A DNA stretch of 49,074 nt from Myxococcaceae bacterium (lineage in GTDB: Bacteria; Myxococcota; Myxococcia; Myxococcales; Myxococcaceae), in assembly GCA_016793725.1 (NCBI GenBank), contig JAEUJP010000395.1, forward strand, positions 1 to 49,074, in the 5' to 3' direction. A model generated the notes under the pieces. It had not been told where the DNA came from. It saw nothing but the letters and a program-made list of their open reading frames with translations, and did no database searches. This document shows, piece after piece, positions 25,913 through 41,602 of the stretch (positions within the stretch are counted from its first letter, which is position 1; every line of letters starts with the position of its first letter). The translations under genes were made by a program, and so were the position numbers.

Positions 25913-26137
25913 ATGCGCGCGTGGCCCCTGCTGGCGGCAGCCTTTTTTTCGAGCCTCTACGTGCTGCTGTGCGGCGCTGCGCGGCTGACCCATCTGCTCG
26001 TGATGACAGGCGGGCTGTGCAGCCCGCTGCGCGTACACGCCGCGCGGCAGCTGAGCGACGAGGCCCAGGCGACGCTCGAGGCCGCGTTCGTGGTGCCGCG
26101 TGCCGTCGAAGACGTGACCCGCGAGCTGTGGCCGTGA
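25913..26137 (+). CDS. possible small membrane protein
   Basis: A 74-aa frame starting MRAWPLLAAAFFSSLYVLLCG, hydrophobic for the first 20 residues and again at THLLVMTGG, then a polar tail. Third-position GC is high as in real genes. It has no family I recognise, and it lies just after the nuoB hairpin, so it would need its own promoter. Could be spurious. Confidence 0.35.
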   Translation: MRAWPLLAAAFFSSLYVLLCGAARLTHLLVMTGGLCSPLRVHAARQLSDEAQATLEAAFVVPRAVEDVTRELWP

Positions 26138-26157
26138 GCTACCCGTCCCGCCCGGCA

Positions 26158-26170
26158 GCTCCGAAGGAGC
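26158..26170. terminator. short hairpin between convergent genes
   Basis: GCTCC-GAA-GGAGC between the small ORF and the thioesterase gene; no T-run. Weak. Confidence 0.2.
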
Positions 26171-26203
26171 GAAGCGCGAACAGCTCACCCCTACGAGCCA
26201 GGG

Positions 26204-26665
26204 CTACCACCGGTGATAGGCCGGGTGCCCGGGCTCGACGGCGATGAACGTGCCCTTGCACGTCGCCCGCACCTTGCCGTCGGCCTCGATCGAGCCTTCC
26301 ACCGTCGCCTTGTCTCCGTCGGTCGCGACCACGCGCGCCCGAAGCCTCAGCGGCACGTTCGTCGGGCACGGCCGCTTCAGCTGAATCGAGTAGTCGGCCG
26401 TCACGCAGCACGGCGCCTTGTCGGTCATGCCCTTCAGCCTCTTCAGGTGCATGATCGCCGCCCAGTTGCAGTGACAGTCGAGCAGCGAGCCGATGATGCC
26501 GCCGTTCAGCACCCCGGGAAACGCCTCGTGGTGAGGCTGCGGCGTCCACTCCGCCACCAGCGCGTCGCCCTCTTCGAAGCTGCGAATGCGCAGGCCCTTC
26601 TCGTTCGTCGGCCCGCAGCCGAAGCACGCGTTGTTGGGGGCCCAGGTCTCTTGCACGCTCTTCAT
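26204..26665 (-). CDS. hotdog-fold thioesterase (PaaI-like)
   Basis: A 153-aa protein with a PaaI-type hotdog: NNACFGCGPTNEKGLRI near the start, HHEAFPGVLNGGIIGSLLDCH with the helix that carries the catalytic acid, and the closing strand ATCKGTFIAV. These enzymes hydrolyse acyl-CoA. Two CxxC cysteines at the start are common in one myxobacterial subgroup. ATG 26665 overlaps the upstream stop (ATGA), coupling it to the membrane enzyme gene. Confidence 0.82.
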   Translation of the reverse strand: MKSVQETWAPNNACFGCGPTNEKGLRIRSFEEGDALVAEWTPQPHHEAFPGVLNGGIIGSLLDCHCNWAAIMHLKRLKGMTDKAPCCVTADYSIQLKRPCPTNVPLRLRARVVATDGDKATVEGSIEADGKVRATCKGTFIAVEPGHPAYHRW

Positions 26666-28533
26666 TTCGTCACCTCGTCGAGAAACTTCGTCAGCGCGTC
26701 GCAGTTGCCGTCGCACCGCTCGCGCACCGTGCCGTCTTTCAGCGGCGAACGCACGAGCCATCGCTCGCCGTCGAACGCGCCGACGTCTTTTTCACGCAGC
26801 ACCGCGTCGTGCGCGGCGTCGGTCATCTCGACCACGCCGTCGGGCCGCACGCGGTAGGCGTCGAACGTGCGCGGCGCGAGCGCCAGGTGCTCGGGGTCGA
26901 ACGCGTTCGGCGCCGCGTGCGTGAAGCCGGTCTCGGCGTAGAGCTTGAGGCCGTCGGTCGAGCCCAGCGGCACGCCGTCGCCGAAGGGGGCGCCGAGCAC
27001 GGTGGGCCCGATGTCGATCATGCGCACCAGCCGATCGTCGGTGGCCGGGTGCGCCGCCCTGCCCGGCTTCACCGCGAGGAAGATGTGGTTCTCTTCGTCG
27101 TCGAGCCGCGCCCCGTGCACCGGCGTCGCCCCGCCCAGCGCCGGGGTGTCGGCGTGAAAGCTCTCGCCGTGATCCGAAAACACGATGATGACGGCGTCGT
27201 CGTACAGCCCCGCCCGCTTGACGGCGTCGAGCACGAGCCCAAGCTGCAGGTCGGCCTGCGCGATCAGCTCGTCGTACAGCGCCTCGGAGTCTTCGCGCCC
27301 CCACTCGGCGGCCCCGGCCGTACCCGACGCGATCGGCGTGAACACCATGCGCAGCCGCCGCTGCAGCGGCGCATCGGCCCGCACCGCCTGCCGGTAGAAC
27401 GGCCACGCCGGGTCACCGGGAAAGTGTGCCGCGGTCGCGTGAAACGCGTACAGCGCCGGGCCCGCGCGCGCCGCGTCGACTACCCGCGCGGCCAGCCGCT
27501 CGGCGTAACCGTACGGGTCATAGAGCCCGGCGATCGCGCGGTTCTCGACGAGCTCGGGCACGAGCCAGGCGCCGAGCGCGTTGTCGCCGAGCAGGCCCGC
27601 TCCGCGAAAGCGCAGCTTCTCGAGCGCGAAGTTGATCGCCCCGCGCGGCGGCTGGCGACGGTGCCCGAAGCCCGACGTCTCGTCTTGAAAGTTGAAGCGC
27701 GAGCAGTCGGTCTCGAAGTACGTGGCGACACCCCGCTGCTCGAGCTCGGAGGGAAAGACGGGCAGCTTCGGCCACCGCGCCTGCGCGGTCAGCGGGTAGC
27801 GCGACCCCGCTGCGTTCGGCCACCGCGCGGTCAACATCGAGCGCCAGGCCGGCTCGGTCTGCGCGATCGGGGTGAACGCGCGCGTGTACAGCGTCGCGTC
27901 GCTCACGAACGCCGCCAGGTTCGGAGCGACCTTCAGCCGATCGGGCCGCAGCGCGTCGATGCCGACGAGCAGCGTGAGCTGCCCCTTCGCCGGAGCCGGC
28001 TGCGACACCGCCGCGAGCAGGCCGAGCGCGGCGGCAGCGCGCAGGCGACCGGGGCGCTCGCGCAGCCGCCACACGAGCGCGGCCCCGTGCGCCGCGGCGA
28101 GCACGACGGCTGCGACGCCGACGTGCCAGGGCTCACCCGAACGAACGAGCACCCCGAGCAGGCCGCGCGCGATCGCGACGTCGTCGAACAGCGCTGGGCG
28201 CATGATCGCGTGCCACCACACCAGCAGCGCCCAGAGCCCGAGCAGCTCGACGGCGAACACCGGCCAGAACCGCCGCGGAGCCCACAGCGCCGCGAGCGCC
28301 CCGGCCACCGCGCCGAGCCCGCCGCCCCCGATGACGTAGACGAGCGCGATGCGGGCGAGCAGCGCAGGCAGCAGGGGCCGCACGGCGGCCATCAGCGCGG
28401 CGAAGGGGCCCTCGGTGTCGAAGCGCAGGGCCGACGAGCTCGACTGAACGAGGGCGCCCTCGAGCGCGAAGAGCCCGAGGCCGACGAGCGCGCCGAACAG
28501 CAGACCCCAGGCGACGCGAGAGCCGAGCTTCAT
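26662..28533 (-). CDS. membrane alkaline-phosphatase-superfamily enzyme (sulfatase/phosphotransferase-like)
   Basis: A 623-aa protein. The first 200 residues hold about five transmembrane helices (VAWGLLFGALVGLGLFALEG first). The catalytic domain starts at LLVGIDALRPDRL, with metal-binding FSDHGESFH near 455. The nucleophile position reads TEPAWRSMLTAR, with Thr where true sulfatases have the Cys/Ser that becomes formylglycine, so a phosphoglycerol- or phosphoethanolamine-transferase-like activity on an envelope lipid or glycan is more likely than sulfatase. No maturase is needed for that type. ATG 28533 places a basic segment before the first helix. Coupled to the thioesterase. Confidence 0.75.
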   Translation of the reverse strand: MKLGSRVAWGLLFGALVGLGLFALEGALVQSSSSALRFDTEGPFAALMAAVRPLLPALLARIALVYVIGGGGLGAVAGALAALWAPRRFWPVFAVELLGLWALLVWWHAIMRPALFDDVAIARGLLGVLVRSGEPWHVGVAAVVLAAAHGAALVWRLRERPGRLRAAAALGLLAAVSQPAPAKGQLTLLVGIDALRPDRLKVAPNLAAFVSDATLYTRAFTPIAQTEPAWRSMLTARWPNAAGSRYPLTAQARWPKLPVFPSELEQRGVATYFETDCSRFNFQDETSGFGHRRQPPRGAINFALEKLRFRGAGLLGDNALGAWLVPELVENRAIAGLYDPYGYAERLAARVVDAARAGPALYAFHATAAHFPGDPAWPFYRQAVRADAPLQRRLRMVFTPIASGTAGAAEWGREDSEALYDELIAQADLQLGLVLDAVKRAGLYDDAVIIVFSDHGESFHADTPALGGATPVHGARLDDEENHIFLAVKPGRAAHPATDDRLVRMIDIGPTVLGAPFGDGVPLGSTDGLKLYAETGFTHAAPNAFDPEHLALAPRTFDAYRVRPDGVVEMTDAAHDAVLREKDVGAFDGERWLVRSPLKDGTVRERCDGNCDALTKFLDEVTK

Positions 28534-28582
28534 CGAGGCGAAGTGCTTCTCGCGCAGGCGGCTGTCTGTCAACCTGCCGCAC

Positions 28583-29011
28583 ATGTTCGCACTCATCTTG
28601 CTGGCGCTGACGGCGACCCCCGACGAAGAGCTCGACGCGGTGACGGCGATTCACGGCGGGCCGGGCCCGTGGGCGGTGGCGGGCTACCGCATGGCAAAGT
28701 ACGCGATGAAAGAGCTCGGCGACGACGTCACGGTGAAGCACGAGAGCCCGAGGGCCGTGCAGTACGCGTGCATCGCCGACGGCGCGCAGGCCGCGACGAA
28801 GACGAGCGTGGGCAAGCTGAGCCTCACGTGGGCCGAGTCGACCGAGACGAAGACGACCTACACGAACGTGAAGGGAAAGAGCCTCACGCTCAGCCCATCG
28901 CCCGCGTTCATCAAGCGCTTCAAAGACGCGCCCAGAGAGAAGGCGAAAGAGAACGGCAAGCTCGTGCTGAGCCTCAAAGACGAAGACGTGTTCGTCGTGC
29001 AGAAACCGTAA
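28583..29011 (+). CDS. secreted FmdE-like protein lacking zinc cysteines
   Basis: A 142-aa protein with a signal peptide (MFALILLALTATPDEE). Residues 22-80 match the FmdE fold: IHGGPGPWAVAGYRMAKYAM against HGHxCPGLxxGYRxxxxA, and YACIADGAQAATKTSVGKL against CxVDAIQxxTGCTxGKGNL. FmdE is the E subunit of formylmethanofuran dehydrogenase; many bacterial homologues are free-standing. Here the HGHxCPG cysteine is gone and the later TGC is altered, so zinc binding is doubtful. It lies divergent from the membrane enzyme, 49 bp away. Role unknown. Confidence 0.65.
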   Translation: MFALILLALTATPDEELDAVTAIHGGPGPWAVAGYRMAKYAMKELGDDVTVKHESPRAVQYACIADGAQAATKTSVGKLSLTWAESTETKTTYTNVKGKSLTLSPSPAFIKRFKDAPREKAKENGKLVLSLKDEDVFVVQKP

Positions 29012-29095
29012 CGATCGACCGCAGGCCCCGACGGGCAACCTCAGTCGCGCAGACGCCGCGCGGCGAGAACGCGCCCGGCCCCGACGAAGTCTCAG

Positions 29096-29884
29096 CTAGC
29101 GCCGAGCAGCCAGCTGCATGCTGAGCCGCTGAATCGCGAGCTCGGCCGCGCGCCGCTCCCGATCAGACTTCTCGAGCGCCACGTCCTTCGCCGACAGCTC
29201 CTCCTTCAGCTTCTGGAGCTCCTTCTCGCGCGTCTCGAGCTGCTGCTGCAGCTCGCCGAGCTGCATGAGCAGGCCCTGCACCTGCACGACGAGCTTGGGG
29301 GCCTCGTCGCTGGGTCGACCGAACACGGCGGCCAGGTCGCCGACCCGCGCGGGAATCGTGGCGTCGTCGGGCTTCTTCTCGAGCGTGATGGGGCGGCGGC
29401 CGCGCGACGGCGTGACCTGGGGCTCCTTCACGAGCGGAAACGTGGTGGCCTGGAGCTTCGACTGAATGGCCTTGATGGTCGTCGGCTCGGTGATCGAGCC
29501 CGTCTCTTTTTTGGTCGGCGGCGGCGGGCCGGCCGGCGCGCCCAGCTCGCGCAGCAGGTCGGCGAGGCGGTCGGCCGTGGCTTTCGGCAGCGGGTCGAAA
29601 CGAATGCGCATGCCCGGCACCGTGCCCTTGCGCTGCGCGGTGCGCTCGGCGAGCGCCCACACCACGCGCCCGGTCACCTTCAGCACCGACGACCAGCCGG
29701 GCCGCGCGATGTTCACCGCGACGGGCATGCCGACCGGCAGCGCCTCACGCGTCTCGATGAAGACGCCTCCCGCCGAGATGTTCTGAATGACGCACGGCGA
29801 AGACTTGTCGGTGACGTTCAGGTGCGCCGAGACGTTGCGCGCCTGAACCCTCGGGTACTTCCGCTTATCCGCCCCAGAGGCCAT
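29096..29884 (-). CDS. PilZ-domain protein with C-terminal coiled coil
   Basis: A 262-aa protein. Residues 1-110 are a PilZ domain with the c-di-GMP marks RKYPRVQAR near 8-16 and NISAGGVFIE (in place of DxSxxG) near 37. A Pro-rich linker follows, then a coiled coil of about 65 residues (GELQQQLETREKELQKLKEELSAK...) at the end. Such proteins turn c-di-GMP levels into motility or surface changes. ATG 29884 is chosen; a GTG eight codons earlier (29908) is possible. The transglycosylase gene overlaps its start by 20 nt. Confidence 0.85.
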   Translation of the reverse strand: MASGADKRKYPRVQARNVSAHLNVTDKSSPCVIQNISAGGVFIETREALPVGMPVAVNIARPGWSSVLKVTGRVVWALAERTAQRKGTVPGMRIRFDPLPKATADRLADLLRELGAPAGPPPPTKKETGSITEPTTIKAIQSKLQATTFPLVKEPQVTPSRGRRPITLEKKPDDATIPARVGDLAAVFGRPSDEAPKLVVQVQGLLMQLGELQQQLETREKELQKLKEELSAKDVALEKSDRERRAAELAIQRLSMQLAARR

Positions 29885-30533
29885 CCGCCGTAGCCAGCGG
29901 TTTATCACCGTTCGCCACGGAAGCTGCAGGAACCTGCCGCAGTCGCTTCAGGTGGGCGGTGTCGCGCCGCACCGACCGCGCATAGCCCCAATACGGGTCG
30001 AGGCCGCCCTCTTCGAGCGACACCACCCCGTACTTCGTCGGGCCCATGTTGTAGGCCATCAGCGCCGCGTCGAGCGTGATGAACCGGTCTTGCAGGTATT
30101 TCAGGTACCGCACGCCCAGCCGCACCTGCAGGGCCGGGTCAGCCCGCACGTCGTCGATCGACACCGCCCACCCCTCGCGAAGAATCAGCCAACCGAGCGT
30201 CACCGGCTGAATCTGCATCAGGCCATGCGCGTCGGCGACCGACACCACGTCGCGGCGAAAGTCGCTCTCGACGTCGATGACCCCCAGGATCATGAAGGGG
30301 TCGAACCCCGCCCGCTCGGCCTCGTCGCAGATCGCCCGGCCGACCGTACGGCGCTCGTGGTCGCTCAGGTCGACCGCCCGGCGCAGCAGCACCGCGTTGA
30401 CCGCCTCGAACTCTCTGGGAAGCACCTCGAGCGTGGCGACCGCCACGTAGGCCTGGTGCTCGACGCCCAGGGCGCTCGGGTCACCACATGGCAGCGCGAA
30501 CAGCGCCGCGAGCAAGGCCACCCCCCGCCTCAC
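29865..30533 (-). CDS. lytic transglycosylase, SLT domain
   Basis: A 222-aa periplasmic enzyme that cleaves peptidoglycan to 1,6-anhydro products. Signal-like N-terminus MRRGVALLAALFALPCG (the Cys could be a lipobox). SLT marks: catalytic Glu in LGVIDVESDFR near 89, HGLMQIQPVTLGWL near 104-117, and LMAYNMGPTKYG near 158. GTG 30533 overlaps the upstream stop (GTGA); the 3' end overlaps the PilZ gene, so three genes (30688 to 29096) read as one unit. Confidence 0.88.
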   Translation of the reverse strand: MRRGVALLAALFALPCGDPSALGVEHQAYVAVATLEVLPREFEAVNAVLLRRAVDLSDHERRTVGRAICDEAERAGFDPFMILGVIDVESDFRRDVVSVADAHGLMQIQPVTLGWLILREGWAVSIDDVRADPALQVRLGVRYLKYLQDRFITLDAALMAYNMGPTKYGVVSLEEGGLDPYWGYARSVRRDTAHLKRLRQVPAASVANGDKPLATADGLWGG

Positions 30534-30688
30534 TTGCTGAGCGCCTCGACCCTCTCGGCCAGCGCATCGAGGCGGCTGTTGAGCTGCTTCAGCTCTTCAC
30601 GGCTCGGCACCTTCACCTTCGACAGAGCCTTCTTCACGGCCTCTTCGACCGCCTTCTCGAGCTCTTTGATCTTCGGTTGGCCGTCCAT
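30530..30688 (-). CDS. small coiled-coil protein (52 aa)
   Basis: Sequence begins MDGQPKIKELEKAVEEAVKKA and ends in a leucine heptad LNSRLDALAERVEAL. It resembles the C-terminal part of phasin-like (PHA granule associated) proteins, and its end matches that of the phasin-like protein upstream (KLNKRLDAL). It is probably real: good codon use, and its stop overlaps the transglycosylase GTG start. It may be a dimerisation peptide. Function unknown. Confidence 0.6.
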   Translation of the reverse strand: MDGQPKIKELEKAVEEAVKKALSKVKVPSREELKQLNSRLDALAERVEALSK

Positions 30689-30698
30689 GTGCGGAAAG

Positions 30699-30718
30699 AG
30701 GCTCTAGAGGTGGAGCCT
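30699..30718 (-). terminator. short hairpin in gap after phasin-like gene
   Basis: AGGCTC-N8-GAGCCT, 62 bp after the phasin-like stop and 11 bp before the small coiled-coil start. On the minus strand it is followed by CTTTCC. Partial terminator at most. Confidence 0.3.
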
Positions 30719-30780
30719 GATCAAAAACAAGCCCCCTCCCGCTGATCACGCGGTGGTGACACCCCGCCAAGTACGCGGAT

Positions 30781-31182
30781 CTACGCGGCGACTGCCGGGC
30801 GGGTCAGCGCGTCGAGGCGTTTGTTGAGCTTCGCGAGCTCGGCCCGCACCGACTTCAGCTCCGCCGTACGAACGATGCCGACGGCGCCGACCAGCTCTTC
30901 GAGCTGCTTGCCGAGCTGCTTCTTCACCTGCCCGGGCAGCTTCTCGACCTTCAGCTCCAGCCGCTTCACCTCACCGTCGAGCTGCTTGTACAGCTTCGCC
31001 GGAGCCGCCTCGAGCCGCTTCACCTCGGCGCCCAGCTGCTTCTTCAGCTTCGCGGGCGCCGCCTCGAGCCGCTTCACCTGCGGCGCCAGCTGCTTCTTCA
31101 GCTGCGCCGGCGCCCCTTCGACCTGGCGCTTCAGCTTCGTCGACTCCGCCTTCACCTTCTTCGTCAGCTGCTTCAGGTTCAT
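30781..31182 (-). CDS. phasin-like amphipathic repeat protein
   Basis: A 133-aa, highly basic helical protein. Residues about 24-77 are three 18-residue repeats (APAQLKKQLAPQVKRLEA type) with Lys and Leu in heptad-like spacing, followed by KVEKLPGQVKKQLGKQLEELV and a C-terminal coiled coil. It is likely to bind lipid or polymer surfaces as phasins or apolipoprotein-like proteins do, but the family is not certain. ATG 31182 has a strong GGGAGG ribosome-binding site. Its promoter lies under a 32-bp palindrome. Confidence 0.6.
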   Translation of the reverse strand: MNLKQLTKKVKAESTKLKRQVEGAPAQLKKQLAPQVKRLEAAPAKLKKQLGAEVKRLEAAPAKLYKQLDGEVKRLELKVEKLPGQVKKQLGKQLEELVGAVGIVRTAELKSVRAELAKLNKRLDALTRPAVAA

Positions 31183-31202
31183 GTCTGCCTCCCGTGCGTT
31201 CT

Positions 31203-31242
31203 GATGCGGCGCGTCAACAATAACGCACCGCATCAATTGCGC
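31203..31242 (-). promoter_or_regulatory. promoter and 32-bp palindromic operator of phasin-like gene
   Basis: On the minus strand TTGCGC, 16-bp spacer, TATTGT form a plausible promoter. A palindrome with 12-bp arms (31203-31214 and 31223-31234, one mismatch, 8-bp centre) covers the -10 box and start region. A repressor such as a TetR- or PhaR-type protein could block the promoter there. Confidence 0.5.
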
Positions 31243-31395
31243 AACCCCGGTGCGCTCCATGCGCAGCGCACCGAGTGCACTGTAAGGGCTCAATCCAGCG
31301 TAACAGCTCAGGAAATCGAAGCCTTACGAACAAAGAGCCCCGGTACGGCGATTGATAAGTGAGCGCCCAAGGTCTCCGATGGGCGGGGTACCTTG

Positions 31396-31443
31396 ACGGG
31401 GTTCCGGCGTTTCCCCTTTCGCCGGAGCCCCGTTCCTTTTTTT
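31396..31443 (+). terminator. strong intrinsic terminator (plus strand)
   Basis: 14-bp stem with one G-T wobble (31396-31409 with 31420-31433), 10-nt loop, then TCC and seven T residues (31437-31443). Directional on the plus strand: on the minus strand no T-run follows the stem. It stands just past the 3' end of minus-strand trmO and could also stop that transcript less efficiently. Confidence 0.85.
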
Positions 31444-31448
31444 GCGGG

Positions 31449-31850
31449 CTAGCGCTCTGACCCCAGCACCGGCTTCACGTCGATCACCGGCGTACCGTCG
31501 ATGGCCTCGAGCGGCCCGACCTTCAGGCGCGCCCCGTCGAGCTCGCGCACCGTCACCCGATGCAGCCCGATCGGGTTCGGCCGGTCGGGCGAGCGGGTCG
31601 CGAACACGCCCGTGAGCGGCCGTGAGGCGTCGTTGCGCGGCCGGGTCTGCAGCACCGAACGATCAGCCCGGTGCAGCCACGTCAACACCAGCACCTCGTC
31701 GCCGGCCGACAGGCCGGCCAGCGCCGCCGCAAAGCGCGGCTCGAGCGAGAGCCACGCGTCGGGCGCACCCTCGTCGCCCTGCCGCGGAGACGACTCGGGG
31801 TCGTGCAGCACTGACTGCACGACCCCGATGAACTGAAGCGCGGCGGTCAC
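31449..31850 (-). CDS. trmO: TrmO/TsaA-like tRNA methyltransferase
   Basis: A 133-aa beta-barrel enzyme that uses S-adenosylmethionine to methylate N6-threonylcarbamoyladenosine at tRNA position 37. The signature TRSPDRPNPIGLHRV near 84-98, LEAIDGTPVIDVKP near 114-127, and LVLTWLHRADR fit the family. The E. coli TrmO has a C-terminal extension of about 90 residues that is missing here, as in many short TsaA proteins. GTG 31850 is 12 bp after the rpoC stop, so it looks like the last gene of the rpoBC transcript. Confidence 0.82.
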   Translation of the reverse strand: MTAALQFIGVVQSVLHDPESSPRQGDEGAPDAWLSLEPRFAAALAGLSAGDEVLVLTWLHRADRSVLQTRPRNDASRPLTGVFATRSPDRPNPIGLHRVTVRELDGARLKVGPLEAIDGTPVIDVKPVLGSER

Positions 31851-31862
31851 GCCGTGCGCGTC

Positions 31863-36089
<4,227 letters not shown>

Positions 36090-36117
36090 TGTTGGTCCCT
36101 AAAAAAGTGGTGGGTTC

Positions 36118-40329
<4,212 letters not shown>

Positions 40330-40386
40330 TCGGTCTCCGTGTGAAACGATTCAGGCTGAAAAAACGAATCTTCTAAAAACGGGTGA

Positions 40387-40414
40387 AGCCGGCGACCGTT
40401 TTGGCCCGCCGGCT
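40387..40414 (-). promoter_or_regulatory. attenuator-like hairpin between rplL and rpoB
   Basis: Arms AGCCGGCG and CGCCGGCT (8 bp, 12-nt loop). On the minus strand it is followed by TTCACCCGTTTTTAG. It resembles the partial terminator that, in E. coli, lowers rpoBC transcription relative to rplJL. Confidence 0.55.
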
Positions 40415-40438
40415 CCCCCATGGAAACTGCTGTCGGAG

Positions 40439-40813
40439 TTACTTCAGCTCGACGGTGGCGCCAGCCGCCGTCAGCTTCTCCTTCATCTTGGCGGCGTCGT
40501 CCTTCGAGACGCCCTCCTTCACGGTCTTGGGCGCGCCCTCGACCAGGTCCTTCGCTTCCTTCAGGCCGAGGCCCGTGATCTCGCGAATCGCCTTGATGAC
40601 GTCGATCTTCTTCTCGCCGGCCTTCGCCAGCACGACCGTGAACTCGGTCTTCTCTTCGGCCGGCGCCGCCGCCGCCGCGCCCGCCGCAGGGCCCGCAACC
40701 GCAACCGCGGCCGCCGAGACGCCCCACTTCTCTTCGAGCTTCTTCACCAGGTCGGCCGCCTCGAGAATCGTGAGGCCGCTCAACGAATCAACAATCGCAT
40801 TCAAGTCTGCCAT
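40439..40813 (-). CDS. rplL: 50S ribosomal protein L7/L12
   Basis: 124 aa. N-terminal dimerisation helices ([20 protein letters not shown]), an Ala/Pro-rich hinge (residues 40-55) and the C-terminal factor-binding domain with [20 protein letters not shown] and [15 protein letters not shown]. It forms the ribosomal stalk that recruits elongation factors. It follows rplJ by 36 bp. Confidence 0.97.
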   Translation of the reverse strand: MADLNAIVDSLSGLTILEAADLVKKLEEKWGVSAAAVAVAGPAAGAAAAAPAEEKTEFTVVLAKAGEKKIDVIKAIREITGLGLKEAKDLVEGAPKTVKEGVSKDDAAKMKEKLTAAGATVELK

Positions 40814-40849
40814 GACGTTTTTTCCTTCTTCAAAATGGGTGGTGGTTGA

Positions 40850-41362
40850 CTACTTCTGTTCCGATTTCGCTTTGAGTACCCGAGCCAGCTTGTTCGCGGG
40901 CTCCGCAATCGTGCGGGCCAGCTTGCCGGCAGGCTGGTTGATCATGCCGAGGATCTTGCCGCGCAGCTCGTTGAGGCCCGGCAGCTTCGCCAGAACCGCA
41001 ACTTCCTTCGCCGTCATCTTCTTGCCGGCGACGACGCCCGACTTGATCTTGATGGTCTCGAGATCCTTGATGAACTCCGACATGATCTTCGCCGGAGCCA
41101 CCTCGTCGCCATAACTGAACGACGCCGACACCGGCCCCACGAAGTCTTCAGCAATGACCTCGAAGGCAGTGCCCTTCGCCGCCCGCTTCGCCAGGGTGTT
41201 CTTCAACACCTTGAACTCGACTCCGCCGTCGCGGAGCTTCTTGCGGAGCTTCGTGATCGTCTCGACGTTCACCTTCGACGTCTCGACCAGCACGAGCGAC
41301 TTGGCCCGAGTGAACTTGTCGTTCAGCTCTTTGATCAGGGTCTCTTTCTCGCTCTTCAACAT
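40850..41362 (-). CDS. rplJ: 50S ribosomal protein L10
   Basis: 170 aa. The N-terminal RNA-binding domain includes TIKSG-type and KVLKNTLAKRAAKG segments; the C-terminal helix that holds L12 dimers follows (LKAKSEQK end). ATG 41362 has a strong GGAGGAGGTG ribosome-binding site. It binds its own leader to limit expression of itself and rplL. Confidence 0.96.
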   Translation of the reverse strand: MLKSEKETLIKELNDKFTRAKSLVLVETSKVNVETITKLRKKLRDGGVEFKVLKNTLAKRAAKGTAFEVIAEDFVGPVSASFSYGDEVAPAKIMSEFIKDLETIKIKSGVVAGKKMTAKEVAVLAKLPGLNELRGKILGMINQPAGKLARTIAEPANKLARVLKAKSEQK

Positions 41363-41417
41363 TCGCTATTCACCTCCTCCAGTTTCCTGGGGGCAAAGCA
41401 CGTAAGGAGCGAGAGTC

Positions 41418-41529
41418 GACCGAAACAGCGTCTGTACAACCACCGCACCTTGGTCTCGGCAGGGCTGGCAACTTCGCCGGTTTGAACCTTCCGCTCGCGC
41501 TGACGCTTCGGGTCCCTGCTGTCTTCGTC
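41418..41529 (-). promoter_or_regulatory. L10 leader (ribosomal protein autoregulatory RNA)
   Basis: On the minus-strand RNA, GACGAAGACAGC (41529-41518) pairs with GCUGUUUCGGUC (41429-41418) to form the closing stem, with one bulge on each side. Inside are AGGGACCCGAAGC and CCCUGCCGAGACC, matching the conserved L10-leader kink-turn region. The L10-(L12)4 complex binds such leaders to repress rplJ-rplL. The leader starts about 67 nt downstream of the predicted transcription start. Confidence 0.7.
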
Positions 41530-41602
41530 CAGGGTTATTTGATGAACGCTTCGGCCTCATCGGCTTGGCGTTCGGTTTGCAGAGTTTTAAAGGGGCCTCG
41601 GC

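Larger units (their letters stand above)
31183..31448 (+). other. gene-free region with strong plus-strand terminator; possible small RNA
   Basis: No coding frame is convincing. On the plus strand it ends with an excellent intrinsic terminator (31396-31443), yet no plus-strand gene lies upstream since 29011. A small hairpin (CGCCCA 31364-31369 with TGGGCG 31380-31385) precedes it. A small RNA transcribed from about 31250-31360 is the simplest explanation, though I see no strong promoter. Confidence 0.4.

Noticed and set aside
25925..25952. CTGC-TGGCG-GCAG stem followed by seven T, as a nuoB terminator
   Set aside because: The stem is only four base pairs; the hairpin at 25872-25891 is better. 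If it is real, the small ORF at 25913 is spurious.
31396..31433. tRNA-like T-arm (GGGGTTCCGGCG) near 31400
   Set aside because: No acceptor stem or anticodon arm; the sequence is the left arm of a terminator.
41366..41560. 64-aa frame in front of rplJ as a leader peptide or gene
   Set aside because: It overlaps the L10 leader stem and the rplJ ribosome-binding site and has no recognisable sequence.
41540..41565. Hammerhead-ribozyme-like string (CCGATGAGGCCGAAGC) in the rplJ leader
   Set aside because: The core differs from CUGAUGA...GAAA, there is no stem II between the parts, and the region is explained as rplJ leader.
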